Assembly (NCBI GenBank): GCA_944389585.1
Contig: CALXMW010000013.1
Location: 1 to 35,059, forward strand
DNA from: an uncultured Kiritimatiellota bacterium
Lineage (GTDB): Bacteria; Verrucomicrobiota; Kiritimatiellia; RFP12; DVOR01
Direction: 5' to 3'
DNA: 35,059 nucleotides
The first letter of the stretch is position 1; each line of letters starts with the position of its first letter. The position numbers were made by a program, and so were the translations under genes. Below, piece after piece: positions 16,181 through 24,370 of the stretch. The notes under the pieces are model-generated. The model made no database searches, was not told the DNA's origin, and worked only from the letters and a program-made list of their open reading frames with translations.

Positions 16181-17920
16181 ATGGCCAAGATGACTGTTTC
16201 CGCATTGCTCGCGGCCTGCGCGTTCGCGCTGTTCGCAGAGCCCGTCCGCGTGTGGCCCACGCCCCAGGAGCTGACCTTCGCTGAGGGAGCCTTTGCCGTG
16301 CCCCGGGCGGTGGCGCTTGCCCCCGCCGAGGGGTTCGACGCGGATGCCCGGCGCGTCTTGGAAGAGGCCGTGGCGGTGGAGGCGGGGGCGCCCTTCACGC
16401 TGGCCTGGCGGGTGGATGGGGCGTTGCCGGCGGAAGGTTACGCGCTGGAGCTGGGCGAGCGGGGCGCGACGCTCGCGGCGGCGGACGCGCGGGGCTTTTT
16501 CTACGGCGTGTGGACGTTGCGGCAACTGCTGGCGGGGGAGACCTGCCGCCCGGCCCGCGTGCGGGATTGGCCGGACGTGCCCTTCCGCGGCGTGGTGGAG
16601 GGCTTCTACGGCCAGCCGTGGAGCTTTGAGGCGCGGCGGCGGATGTTCGGCTTCATGGGCGCGCAGAAGATGAACACCTACATCTACGGCCCGAAGGACG
16701 ACCCGTACCACGGCTTCGGGCCGAAGTGGCGCGACCCGTACCCGGAGGAGAAGGGGCGGGAAATCGCCGAGCTGGCGCGCGCGGCGCGGGAGAACAAGGT
16801 GAACTTCGTCTGGGCCGTCCATCCGGGCCGGGACATCCAGTGGGCGGACGACAGCGACATCCGCGCCTGCCTGGCGAAGTTCGAGATGATGTACGCGCTG
16901 GGCGTGCGCGCCTTCGCCGTCTTCTTCGACGACATCAGCGGCGAGGGCACCCGCGCGGAGAAGCAGATCGCCCTGCTCAACACCCTCAACCGCGAGTTCG
17001 TCCGCAAGAAGGGCGACGTCGCCCCCCTCATTCTCTGCCCCACCGATTACGCCGCCGCCTGGGCCAAGAGCGACTACCTGGAGCGCCTGGGCGCGGGGCT
17101 CGACCCCGACGTCCAGATCATGTGGACGGGCGACGCGGTCTGCGCCGACATCACGCGCGCGACGGTGGAGCACGTCTCCCCCCGCATCCGGCGCAAGCCC
17201 TTCATCTGGTGGAACTGGCCCGTGTGCGATTACTGCAAGCCGCACCTGCTCCTGGGGCGCTGCTACGGCAACGACCCCACCAACGGCCCGCGCTACGGCG
17301 GCTTCGTCTCCAACCCGATGGACAAGCCCGAGGCCTCGAAGGTGCCGCTCTTCGGCGTCGCGGCCTATGCGTGGAACCCGGACGACTTCGATTCCGAGCA
17401 GGCCTGGCGCGACTCCATCCGCCGCCTCTTCCCCGAGGTCGCCGCCGCCGTGCAGACCCTCGCCGACCACAACTCCGCTCAGGGGCCGAAGGCGGAGGGC
17501 TTCAACCGCGAGGAATCCGTCGCCTTCGTCGACGTCGCCGGGCGCGTGACCCGGGCGCTCGACGCCGGCGAGGCCCCCGCGGCCGAGGATCTGGAGGCGC
17601 TCGCGGCCGAGTTCGTCCGCATCGCCCAGGCCGGGCTCGACATCCGCGCCAAGTGCGACAACAAACGTTTTGTGGAGGAGGTCGAGGATTGGGCGGATCT
17701 CTTCACCCGTTTCGGCCTCACCGGCGCCGTCGCCATGGAGGCCCTCGCCGGGAAGGTGCCCGCGGCGCAGGCCCTCGCGGCCCTCGACCTCTACCATGGC
17801 GACCAGGCCGCCATCTCCGCCCGGCACGCCAAGAAGCCCTTCTCCGAGGGCGTCGTCGTGGCCTCGCGCGTCCTCACGCCCCTGCTGCTGCGCGTGGAGG
17901 CCCACCTGCGCGGCGAGTGA
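16181..17920 (+). CDS. Secreted GH84 beta-N-acetylglucosaminidase (hyaluronidase/O-GlcNAcase type)
   Basis: The 579-residue glycosidase removes terminal beta-linked GlcNAc. It has a signal peptide (residues 1 to about 19). A GH20b-like N-terminal domain (about 20-128) ends with A-A-D-A-R-G-F-F-Y-G-V-W-T-L-R-Q-L. The TIM-barrel catalytic domain begins F-R-G-V-V-E-G-F-Y-G-Q-P-W-S (residues 135-148), a GH84 signature. The paired catalytic aspartates are D250-D251 in F-F-D-D-I-S-G; GH84 uses substrate-assisted catalysis with such a pair. A helical C-terminal region of about 140 residues follows. GAGAGGAA precedes the ATG. The likely substrates are mucin or other host glycans, or cell-wall fragments, but this is inference. 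The secreted GH2 enzyme is encoded about 1.3 kb downstream, on the opposite strand. Confidence 0.9.
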   Translation: MAKMTVSALLAACAFALFAEPVRVWPTPQELTFAEGAFAVPRAVALAPAEGFDADARRVLEEAVAVEAGAPFTLAWRVDGALPAEGYALELGERGATLAAADARGFFYGVWTLRQLLAGETCRPARVRDWPDVPFRGVVEGFYGQPWSFEARRRMFGFMGAQKMNTYIYGPKDDPYHGFGPKWRDPYPEEKGREIAELARAARENKVNFVWAVHPGRDIQWADDSDIRACLAKFEMMYALGVRAFAVFFDDISGEGTRAEKQIALLNTLNREFVRKKGDVAPLILCPTDYAAAWAKSDYLERLGAGLDPDVQIMWTGDAVCADITRATVEHVSPRIRRKPFIWWNWPVCDYCKPHLLLGRCYGNDPTNGPRYGGFVSNPMDKPEASKVPLFGVAAYAWNPDDFDSEQAWRDSIRRLFPEVAAAVQTLADHNSAQGPKAEGFNREESVAFVDVAGRVTRALDAGEAPAAEDLEALAAEFVRIAQAGLDIRAKCDNKRFVEEVEDWADLFTRFGLTGAVAMEALAGKVPAAQALAALDLYHGDQAAISARHAKKPFSEGVVVASRVLTPLLLRVEAHLRGE

Positions 17921-17948
17921 GCGCCCGCGGGGCCGGGCCGGGGGGATT

Positions 17949-17959
17949 TGTGGTATAGT
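17949..17959 (+). promoter_or_regulatory. Extended -10 promoter of maf, leaderless type
   Basis: TGTGG TATAGT, then 7 nt (TTGGCGC) and the maf ATG at 17967. The predicted transcript start is on or next to the start codon. No Shine-Dalgarno is present. Confidence 0.6.
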
Positions 17960-17966
17960 TTGGCGC

Positions 17967-18551
17967 ATGGATCGAATCCCGATTGTGTTGGCCTCGGCGA
18001 GCCCCAGGCGCCAGGCCGTGTTGCGGATGTTGGGGGTGCGCTTCTCGGTGTGCCAGCCGCGGAGCCTGGAGACGACGTTGCGCGACGACCCCGCCGGGAC
18101 GGTGGGGGTGAACGCGCGGCGCAAGGCGCTCTCCGTCGCCGCGGCGCACCCGGGCGCGGCCGTCATCGCGGCGGACACGGTGGTCTCCTTCGAGGGGCGG
18201 GTGCTGGGCAAGCCGAACACCCTCGCCCAGGCGCGGGAATGGCTGCTCTCCTACGCCGGCAAGACGCAGACGGTCTTCACCGGCGTGGCGATGGTCTTCC
18301 CGGGGGCGGGGGAGCCCTCCCTGCGCATCGAGGCGACGAGCCTGCTGTTCAAGGAGTACGACGCGCGGACGGTGGAGGCCTATCTGGCGCTGGTGAACCC
18401 GATCGACCGCGCGGGCGCCTATGACGTGAACGAGCGCGGCGACCTGCTCATCGCGGGGCGGGTGGGCAGCTTCACGAACGCGATGGGGCTGCCGCGCGGC
18501 GTGGTGGCCGATTGGCTGGCCGCGCACGGGTTCTTCGGGGAGGGGGAATGA
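17967..18551 (+). CDS. maf: Maf-family nucleoside triphosphate pyrophosphatase
   Basis: The 194-residue cytoplasmic enzyme hydrolyses non-canonical or excess NTPs (dTTP/UTP or 7-methyl-GTP, depending on subtype) to the monophosphate. The family signature L-A-S-A-S-P-R-R is at residues 8-15, and A-A-D-T-V-V near residue 70 holds the catalytic Asp. G-K-P and D-R-A-G-A-Y-D-V also fit the family (the last usually reads D-K-A-G-x-Y-x-I). The substrate subtype is not assigned. It starts directly behind its -10 box with no ribosome site. Its stop overlaps the start of the next gene by 4 nt, so the two form a coupled pair. Confidence 0.93.
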   Translation: MDRIPIVLASASPRRQAVLRMLGVRFSVCQPRSLETTLRDDPAGTVGVNARRKALSVAAAHPGAAVIAADTVVSFEGRVLGKPNTLAQAREWLLSYAGKTQTVFTGVAMVFPGAGEPSLRIEATSLLFKEYDARTVEAYLALVNPIDRAGAYDVNERGDLLIAGRVGSFTNAMGLPRGVVADWLAAHGFFGEGE

Positions 18552-19186
18552 GGCGCCTGCTCGGCTACGTCGGCGTCTGCCTCTTGGTGGCGCTGGCGCC
18601 GGGGCCGGACAATTGCTTTGTGCTGGCGCAGTCGGCGGCCTTCGGCGCGTGGGCGGGGCTGTGCGTGACGGCGGGGCTGATGAGCGGGCTGTGCGTGCAC
18701 ATCGCCTTGGCGGCGCTGGGGGTGGCGGCGGTGTTGGGGCGTTGGCCGCGGGCGGCGGAGGCGATTGCCCTGCTTGGCGCGTGCTATCTGTTCTACGTGG
18801 CGTGGGGGATGTGGGGCGCGGGGATGGCGGCGGCGCGGGCGGAGGCCGGCTCGCCGTTCGGCTTTTGGCTGCGCGGGGTGGCGCTGAACCTGTCGAACCC
18901 CAAGGTCATCCTCTTTTTCGTCGCTTTCCTGCCGCGCTTTCTGCCGCCGGGGTGCCGACGCCGCGCGTTGGGGCTGATGGGGCTGGGCGCGCTGTTCCTG
19001 CTGTCGGCGGCGGCGGTGATGGGGGCGTGCGCGCTGGCGGGCGGGGGGTTGGCGGCCTTTTTGGGGCGGAACCCGCAGGCGGCGGCGTGGGTGGGGCGCG
19101 CGTCGGCGGTGGCGGTGGTGGCGATCGGGGTGTGGATCTTCGTGCCGGCGGCGCGGGCGTTGGCGGGCCGCGGCGCGCGGGGATGA
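18548..19186 (+). CDS. LysE/RhtB-family amino acid exporter
   Basis: The 212-residue inner-membrane protein has about six hydrophobic segments. Near the N-terminus is L-A-P-G-P-D-N-C-F-V-L-A-Q-S-A-A-F-G, the P-G-P signature of LysE/RhtB exporters. In the middle is L-N-L-S-N-P-K-V-I-L-F-F-V-A-F-L-P, the second family signature. Such proteins export amino acids such as Lys, Thr or homoserine, but the substrate is not predictable. The start overlaps the maf stop (ATGA). It is strongly G-rich on the sense strand. A terminator follows after 16 nt. Confidence 0.9.
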   Translation: MRRLLGYVGVCLLVALAPGPDNCFVLAQSAAFGAWAGLCVTAGLMSGLCVHIALAALGVAAVLGRWPRAAEAIALLGACYLFYVAWGMWGAGMAAARAEAGSPFGFWLRGVALNLSNPKVILFFVAFLPRFLPPGCRRRALGLMGLGALFLLSAAAVMGACALAGGGLAAFLGRNPQAAAWVGRASAVAVVAIGVWIFVPAARALAGRGARG

Positions 19187-19202
19187 GAGGCGGGTGAGGA
19201 AA

Positions 19203-19234
19203 GAAGACCCCCGCGCGTGCGGGGGCCTTCTTTT
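19203..19234. terminator. Bidirectional terminator between the LysE-type and GH2 genes
   Basis: CCCCCGC-GCGT-GCGGGGG core (19208-19225), extended by GAAG/CTTC arms across one mismatch, then TTTT on the plus strand. On the minus strand the hairpin is followed by TCTTCTTT. Confidence 0.85.
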
Positions 19235-19239
19235 GCGTC

Positions 19240-22200
19240 TCAGGCCTCGTTCGGCATGAGGATGACGCGGTCGATTTGGACGTTGGGGCCGGCGGTCTTC
19301 TGGATGCGGAGCTCGAGCTTGCCGTCAAGGAAGTCCTCCATGTCCACGGGCAGTTCCAGCCAGTAGGAGCCGTCGGGGTTGCCCTTGCCTTTGGCGTGGG
19401 GCGGGATGGTGAAGGCGCGGCCGCCGTCGAAGGTGCCTTTGGCGGTGCGGCCGTTGTTGTTGGGGTCGCGGAAGCGGACGAGGAGCTTGCCGCGGACGTT
19501 GGAGCCGTTCGTCAGGGTGAGGATGAGTTCGTCGCCGACCCAGTATTGGCCGTCTTTGTCGGCCCAGGTGCGGACGTTTTTGCCGGTGAGGGCGTATTGC
19601 CCGGCGACGAGCTCGGCGCGGTCGCGCTTCTTGTTCCAGGGCACGTCTTTGCCGCGTTGTGTGAGGAAGGCGGCGCATTCGAGGTAGACGACGGCGTCTT
19701 TGTAGCGCGCGGGGCGGGGCGCGGCGTTGGCGCGGACGTCGTGGAAGAGGGCCCAGAGGGCTTTCTCCTCGATGGCGGGCGCGGGGGCGAAGGCGTCGGA
19801 GGCGACGTAGTCGAGCAGGGAGCGGCGGAGCTGTTGGGCCTCGGGGCGCGCGGCGGAGAGGTCGACGCCCGAGACGAGGAGCCTGCCGGGGCCGACGGCG
19901 GTCTCGAAGAGGAGGCCGGCGAGGGCGGGTTTGTGGAAGTCGACGATGGGCATGGCCAGGGGGGTGAAGCCGTCCGCCGCGCCGGTGATGCGGAAGGTGA
20001 CCGCGCCGTTGACGAGGTGCTGCCATTGCCAGTCCTGCCAATCCTCTGTGGGGAAGGCGGCGAAGGCGGGGCTCTTGTCCTGCACGACCATGCCGAGGGT
20101 GGTCTGGCGTTGGCCGGGGAACCAGGTGGTGCCCCAGTAGACGGGGCGGAAGGAGGAGAAGATCGTGGCGTTGGGGGCGGCGCAGCCGTGGGCGTCGAAG
20201 AGGACGCGGCCGCCTTTGGCGAGGGCGGCCTTGGCCTCGGCGGGGTCGTCGGTGAGGGTGACGCCTTGGGGCACGTCGGCGGGGATTTGGGCGGGGTAGA
20301 CCCAGAGCGGCCAGCGGTTTTTGCCGAAGACGAGCTCGATTTTGGCCGGGGCCTTGACGTTGCCGAGCGAGACGGCGATCTGCCCCACCTGGCGCACGGC
20401 GCCGACGGGGACGTTTTGCCCGAAGCTGCCGCTTTGGCCGAGGGCGGGGATGGACCAGGCGAAGGGGCCTTCCAGCGGCTCGGGGCCGTAGTTGTGCACC
20501 ACGAGTTTGGCGGTGAAGGTCTCGTCGGCGCACCAGACGTATTTCGGGAAGCGCGCGAGGGTGGCCACGGGGGCGAAGTAGTCCGCCACGGGGACGGCGC
20601 GCTCGGCGCCGGGCTTCTCGTCGTAGAAGGAGTCGAACCAGCCGATGAGGGCCTCGCCTTGGCCGGAGTAGTCCTGCACGCCCAGGAGCTGGAGGCCGGC
20701 GCAGGAGGGCGTGCGCAGGAAGCTTTCGATCTCGTCTTTGTACATCAGGCGGTTGGTCATGAGCGAGGCGCGGGCGTAGGCCTTGTTGAAGCGCAGGACG
20801 CCGGCCTTCTCGCTGGCCTCGCGCAGGCCTTCGAGGTTCCAGGGGCGCAGGAGCCCGGTGTATTTGGGGATCTCGCGGTCGAAGTCGGGGAAGACGGGCC
20901 ATTGGCCGATCTCGTGGGCGATGGTGGGGAGCTTCGTGCGGCGGTAGACGTCCTCGTAGTCCCAATCGGTGCCGTCGCGGCGGCGTTCGCGCACCATGCC
21001 CACGCCGGGGTAGTTGTGCGTCACGAAGAAGTCGTCGCCGGCGGAGATGCGCCGCGCGGAGGAGGCGGCGTAGAGGTGGCGCCCGTCGTAGGCCTTGCAC
21101 GCCTTCATCCACTTGCCCAGCAGGTCGAAGTCGGAGCTTCCCAGCTCGTTGCCGACGCTCAGCGAGAAGAAGGAGGGCGCGTTGCCGTAGGCGTCGAGGA
21201 TGCGGAAGAGCTCGTTGTGGACGAAGTCGTCCACGTCCTTGGGCCCCTTGCCGATGCCTTTGAGGTAGGGATAATCCTTGGTCATCCAGCCGTCGATCCA
21301 GACGATTTCGGGCGAGACGAGCAGCCCCAGCTCGTCCGCCGCGTCATAGGCGGCTTGGGGCACGGCCCACGTGTGGCAGCGGATTTGGTTGACGCCTTGG
21401 CCCTTGAGGACGGCGAAGAGCCTCAGCCAGGTGGCCTTGTCCATGGCTGGGTAGCCGGTGAGCGGGAAGTGGCAGTTCTCGGTGTTCCCGCGGATGAAGA
21501 GCGGGCGGCCGTTCATGAAGACGCGGTTGCCCCGCACCTCGAAGGAGCGGAAGCCGAAGCGGATGCGGTGCTCCAGCCCGTTCCAGCGCAGGATGAGCGT
21601 GTAGAGGCGCGGGTCGAACTCGCTCCATGGCTTGGCCCCCGGCACGCGCAGGGTGATGGAGTCGGCGTTCGCGGCCACCTGCACGGCCGGCTCGCCCTCC
21701 ACCTCGGCCGTCACGGGCTTGCCCTCGATCTGCGGGCCGGCGCCCTCGGCCACGGGGTGCGTCAGCTTCGGCAGGCGCACCGTCACCTCCTCGCCGAAAG
21801 GCGCGAAGACGCGGGCCTGGCGCAACGGGTTGCGCGGCCGCAGGACGACCTGCCCGATGACGCCGTTCCAGCGCGTCTGCATCGAGTCGCCGTAGCTGTG
21901 GCTCTTCTCGCCGATGGGGTGGATGAGGGAGTTGTCGATGGTCAGCGTCAGCGTGTGCGCCCCCGGCGTCAGCAACTTCGCCGGGATCTCATAGGTGTGC
22001 GGCGTGGCCAGGGAATCGCGCTCGCCCAACGGCGTGCCGTCGAGCGTCGCCGTGCTCTTCCACATCACGCGCTCCAGGAAGAGCTCGTAGTCGCCCGACA
22101 TCCCCGGCGTCACCGTGAAGGTTTTGGTGTACGTCGCCGGGCCCACGTATTGGTGGCGCGGGGTGAGCGCGCCGTAGACGGCCTTCTCCGCCGCCGGCCC

Positions 22201-22359
22201 CAGCTTCGCGTCCCCGAGCGTCCCGGGCAGGGTGATGGGCGCGGCCTTGGGCTCGTTGCCCAACCGTACCTCCCACTGCCCGGCCAAATCCAACGTCTGC
22301 GGCGCGGCCAGCGCGTTCAGCGCCACGCACCCGACGATCGCCATTGCCATTCGCTTCAT
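19240..22359 (-). CDS. Secreted GH2-family glycosidase
   Basis: The 1039-residue exported enzyme has a signal peptide ending near A19. A GH2 sugar-binding jelly-roll domain (about 25-180) contains W-N-G-V-I-G-Q-V at 164-171. An immunoglobulin-like domain spans about 180-275. The TIM barrel begins near residue 280 (M-N-G-R-P-L-F-I-R-G). The predicted acid/base is Glu405 in S-V-G-N-E-L-G; the predicted nucleophile is Glu483 in I-A-H-E-I-G-Q-W. About 400 residues of C-terminal domains follow, including one at the end that may bind sugar. The specificity (galactosidase, glucuronidase or mannosidase type) is not clear. The start at 22359 is preferred because GAAAGG lies 8-9 nt upstream and overlaps the other in-frame ATG at 22368. 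It is transcribed alone from 22392-22402. Confidence 0.88.
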   Translation of the reverse strand: MKRMAMAIVGCVALNALAAPQTLDLAGQWEVRLGNEPKAAPITLPGTLGDAKLGPAAEKAVYGALTPRHQYVGPATYTKTFTVTPGMSGDYELFLERVMWKSTATLDGTPLGERDSLATPHTYEIPAKLLTPGAHTLTLTIDNSLIHPIGEKSHSYGDSMQTRWNGVIGQVVLRPRNPLRQARVFAPFGEEVTVRLPKLTHPVAEGAGPQIEGKPVTAEVEGEPAVQVAANADSITLRVPGAKPWSEFDPRLYTLILRWNGLEHRIRFGFRSFEVRGNRVFMNGRPLFIRGNTENCHFPLTGYPAMDKATWLRLFAVLKGQGVNQIRCHTWAVPQAAYDAADELGLLVSPEIVWIDGWMTKDYPYLKGIGKGPKDVDDFVHNELFRILDAYGNAPSFFSLSVGNELGSSDFDLLGKWMKACKAYDGRHLYAASSARRISAGDDFFVTHNYPGVGMVRERRRDGTDWDYEDVYRRTKLPTIAHEIGQWPVFPDFDREIPKYTGLLRPWNLEGLREASEKAGVLRFNKAYARASLMTNRLMYKDEIESFLRTPSCAGLQLLGVQDYSGQGEALIGWFDSFYDEKPGAERAVPVADYFAPVATLARFPKYVWCADETFTAKLVVHNYGPEPLEGPFAWSIPALGQSGSFGQNVPVGAVRQVGQIAVSLGNVKAPAKIELVFGKNRWPLWVYPAQIPADVPQGVTLTDDPAEAKAALAKGGRVLFDAHGCAAPNATIFSSFRPVYWGTTWFPGQRQTTLGMVVQDKSPAFAAFPTEDWQDWQWQHLVNGAVTFRITGAADGFTPLAMPIVDFHKPALAGLLFETAVGPGRLLVSGVDLSAARPEAQQLRRSLLDYVASDAFAPAPAIEEKALWALFHDVRANAAPRPARYKDAVVYLECAAFLTQRGKDVPWNKKRDRAELVAGQYALTGKNVRTWADKDGQYWVGDELILTLTNGSNVRGKLLVRFRDPNNNGRTAKGTFDGGRAFTIPPHAKGKGNPDGSYWLELPVDMEDFLDGKLELRIQKTAGPNVQIDRVILMPNEA

Positions 22360-22391
22360 AAGCACCATCCTTTCGGAACCACTCTTCCCTT

Positions 22392-22402
22392 ACTATATCA
22401 CA
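22392..22402 (-). promoter_or_regulatory. Extended -10 promoter of the GH2 gene
   Basis: It reads TGTGA TATAGT on the minus strand. The predicted start is near 22385, giving a leader of about 26 nt with the GAAAGG site. It lies back to back with the tRNA-Pro promoter. Confidence 0.6.
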
Positions 22403-22443
22403 TCCCGCCCGCCCCTGCCCAACGACTGCGCCGCCGGGGGGAA

Positions 22444-22454
22444 TGTGGTATACT
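22444..22454 (+). promoter_or_regulatory. Extended -10 promoter of tRNA-Pro
   Basis: TGTGG TATACT, 15 nt before the mature tRNA 5' end. The predicted start is near 22461. This shows that the motif is a general housekeeping promoter and not specific to a protein-gene regulon. Confidence 0.65.
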
Positions 22455-22469
22455 GTGCGTGCTTTTCCG

Positions 22470-22546
22470 CGGAGCGTAGCGCAGCCTGGTAGCGCATCTG
22501 CTTTGGGAGCAGAGTGTCGTGGGTTCAAATCCCACCGCTCCGACCA
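22470..22546 (+). tRNA. tRNA-Pro(UGG)
   Basis: The 77-nt tRNA has acceptor stem CGGAGCG/CGCTCCG, a D-arm with GCCTGGTAGC, and the anticodon stem TCTGC/GCAGA around loop TTTGGGA (anticodon TGG). The T-arm is GTGGG-TTCAAAT-CCCAC. The discriminator is A and the CCA end is encoded. It is followed at once by a terminator. Confidence 0.97.
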
Positions 22547-22554
22547 ACAAAAAA

Positions 22555-22583
22555 GGCCCGCCGGGACGGCGGGCCTTTCGTTT
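22555..22583. terminator. Bidirectional terminator between tRNA-Pro and hemL
   Basis: GGCCCGCCG-GGA-CGGCGGGCC (22555-22575) with TTTCGTTT on the right and a run of six A on the left. The A run gives TTTTTT for hemL transcripts on the minus strand. The stem sequence is nearly the same as that after tpiA. Confidence 0.9.
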
Positions 22584-22594
22584 CGCCGCGCGGC

Positions 22595-23881
22595 TCAGAG
22601 GGCGGCGAGGGTGTCCTCGGCGGCCTGGAGGAGGTGGTCGACGTCGGCGTCGGTGTGGGCGGCGGAGAGGAAGCAGACCTCGAACTGGGAGGGCTCGAGG
22701 TAGACGCCGCGCGCGAGCATCCCATGGAAGAAGCGGGCGTAGAGGGCGCCGTCGCAACGCTTGGCCTCAGCGAGGTTCCGGATGGGGAGCGCGTCGGCGG
22801 CGAAGGGGGTGAAGATCGTCTCGTGGCGTTGGACGCGGAGGGGCACGCCGTGCTTCTCGGCGGCGGCGTTGATGCCTTCCTCGACGCGCTTGGCCAGGGC
22901 GGCCAGGCGGGGATAGGGCGGGTCGGCGGCCAGGCGGTCGAGCGTCTCGATGGCGGCGGCGACGGCGACGGGGTTGCCGGAGAGGGTGCCGGCCTGGTAG
23001 ACGCGCCCGGTGGGGGCCAGGGCGTCCATGACCTCGGCCTTGGCGCCGAGGGCGGCGAGGGGGAAGCCGCCGCCGATGACCTTGCCCATGGTGACGATGT
23101 CCGGGGCGATGCCGGCGGCCTCGGAGTAGAGGCCGAGGCGGAAACGCCAGGCGTTGATGACCTCGTCGCAGATGAGGAGGGCGCCGGCGGCGTGGGCGGC
23201 GTCCTGCGCGGCGCGGAGGTAGCCGGGGAGGGGCGGCACGCAGCCCATGTTGCCGGCGACGGGCTCGAGGATGACGGCGGCGACGCGCCCGGGGTGGGCC
23301 TCGAGGGCGGCGCGGAGGGCCTCGGGGTCGTTGTAGGGGACGACGAGGGTCTGCGCGGCGATGGGGCGGGGGATGCCGGCGGAGGCGGGCTGGGTGCCGT
23401 CGCCGGCGGTCATGGCGCCGCTGCCGGCGGCGACGAGGAGCCCGTCGCTGTGGCCGTGGTAGCAGCCCTCGCACTTGACGATGAGGTCGCGCCCGGTGAC
23501 GCCGCGGGCCAGGCGGATGGCGGTCATGACGGCCTCGGTGCCGGAGTTGACGAGGCGGACCTTGTCGATGAAGGGGATGCGCGCGACGAGGCGCTCGGCG
23601 AGCCGGGCCTCGGCGGGGGTGGCGATGCCGAAGGTGGTGCCCTTGGCCGCCGCCCGCGAGACGGCCTCGACGACGCCGGGGTCGGCGTGGCCCAGGATCA
23701 TGGCGCCCCACGAGCAGCAGCAGTCGAGGACGCGCCGGCCGTCTGCCAGGAGCAGGTGGGCGCCCTGGGCGGCGTCGACGAAAATGGGCGCGCCGCCGAC
23801 GGCGTTGAAGGCGCGGACGGGGGAATCGACGCCGCCGGGGATGACGCGGCAGGCTTGGGCGTAGAGGGCTTCGTGGGTCAT
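22595..23881 (-). CDS. hemL: Glutamate-1-semialdehyde 2,1-aminomutase
   Basis: The 428-residue PLP enzyme makes 5-aminolevulinate from glutamate-1-semialdehyde in the C5 route to haem. It shows V-N-S-G-T-E-A-V-M (111-119), C-Y-H-G-H-S-D (140-146), the PLP-binding D-E-V (239-241), the Schiff-base lysine Lys267 in M-G-K-V-I-G-G-G, and A-G-T-L-S-G-N-P (HemL gating loop). After D-E-V the sequence is I-N-A-W-R-F-R-L-G where HemL usually has a T/S-G-F-R type segment; the length is unchanged. AAAGG lies before the ATG, and dut ends 15 nt upstream, so the two are one operon. No hemA is in the window. Confidence 0.92.
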   Translation of the reverse strand: MTHEALYAQACRVIPGGVDSPVRAFNAVGGAPIFVDAAQGAHLLLADGRRVLDCCCSWGAMILGHADPGVVEAVSRAAAKGTTFGIATPAEARLAERLVARIPFIDKVRLVNSGTEAVMTAIRLARGVTGRDLIVKCEGCYHGHSDGLLVAAGSGAMTAGDGTQPASAGIPRPIAAQTLVVPYNDPEALRAALEAHPGRVAAVILEPVAGNMGCVPPLPGYLRAAQDAAHAAGALLICDEVINAWRFRLGLYSEAAGIAPDIVTMGKVIGGGFPLAALGAKAEVMDALAPTGRVYQAGTLSGNPVAVAAAIETLDRLAADPPYPRLAALAKRVEEGINAAAEKHGVPLRVQRHETIFTPFAADALPIRNLAEAKRCDGALYARFFHGMLARGVYLEPSQFEVCFLSAAHTDADVDHLLQAAEDTLAAL

Positions 23882-23896
23882 GGGGGCGCCTTTGCG

Positions 23897-24325
23897 TTAG
23901 AGGCCGGTGGAGCCGAAGCCGCCCGCGCCGCGGTCGGTGGGGTCGTCGACGGGGGCTTCGCGGATCTCCGGGCGGAGGATGGGGGCGACGACGAGCTGGG
24001 CGACGCGCATGCCCGGCTCGACGCGGAAGGGCTCGTCGCCGAGGTTGACGAGGAGGACTTTGAGCTCGCCGCGGTAGCCGGCGTCGACGGTGCCGGGGGC
24101 ATTGGCGACGGTGAGGCCGTGGCGGAGGGCGAGGCCGCTGCGGGGGCGCACCTGGCCTTCGGTGCCGGGGGGCAGGCGCAGGCGCAGGCCGGTGGGGACG
24201 GCGGCGCGTTGGCCGGGCGCGAGGGTGAGGGCGGCGTCGGCGCAGAGATCCAGGCCGGCGTCGCCGGGGTGGGCGTAGGCGGGGAGGGTGGCGGTGGGGG
24301 TGAGGCGTTCGAAGCGGATTTCCAT
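23897..24325 (-). CDS. dut: dUTP diphosphatase (dUTPase)
   Basis: The 142-residue trimeric enzyme hydrolyses dUTP to dUMP, keeping uracil out of DNA and supplying dTMP synthesis. The five family motifs are present: H-P-G-D-A-G-L-D-L (motif 1), R-P-R-S-G-L-A (2), [13 protein letters not shown] (3, with the catalytic Asp), R-V-A-Q-L-V-V (4) and G-A-G-G-F-G-S-T-G (5, the C-terminal lid). The start at 24325 is 8 nt behind its -10 box, without a ribosome site, so leaderless translation is predicted. An in-frame ATG at 24343 lies upstream of the promoter and is rejected. Confidence 0.96.
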   Translation of the reverse strand: MEIRFERLTPTATLPAYAHPGDAGLDLCADAALTLAPGQRAAVPTGLRLRLPPGTEGQVRPRSGLALRHGLTVANAPGTVDAGYRGELKVLLVNLGDEPFRVEPGMRVAQLVVAPILRPEIREAPVDDPTDRGAGGFGSTGL

Positions 24326-24333
24326 GGCCCGAT

Positions 24334-24344
24334 AGTATAGCACG
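24334..24344 (-). promoter_or_regulatory. Extended -10 promoter of dut-hemL, leaderless type
   Basis: It reads CGTGC TATACT on the minus strand, then 8 nt (ATCGGGCC) and the dut ATG. It lies back to back with the parA promoter, with 18 nt between the two -10 hexamers. Confidence 0.65.
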
Positions 24345-24352
24345 TCCGTGAG

Positions 24353-24363
24353 TTTGCTATACT
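24353..24363 (+). promoter_or_regulatory. Extended -10 promoter of parA-trpB, leaderless type
   Basis: TTTGC TATACT, then 7 nt (AGCGGGC) and the parA ATG at 24371. Its -35 zone would coincide with the dut -10 hexamer. Confidence 0.65.
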
Positions 24364-24370
24364 AGCGGGC

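Noticed and set aside
19276..22479. Plus-strand open frame of 1067 codons opposite the GH2 gene
   Set aside because: Gly/Ala/Glu/Val-rich without motifs. The minus strand has a signal peptide and both GH2 catalytic glutamates in place.
22595..23881. Reading the aminotransferase as a different class-III enzyme because of its D-E-V-I-N-A-W-R segment
   Set aside because: The HemL gating loop A-G-T-L-S-G-N-P and the C-Y-H-G-H-S-D segment are present, and spacing to the PLP lysine is the same as in HemL.
24326..24343. Upstream in-frame ATG of dut
   Set aside because: It lies upstream of the -10 hexamer, so it would not be in the mRNA made from the visible promoter. Family alignment begins near the ATG at 24325.
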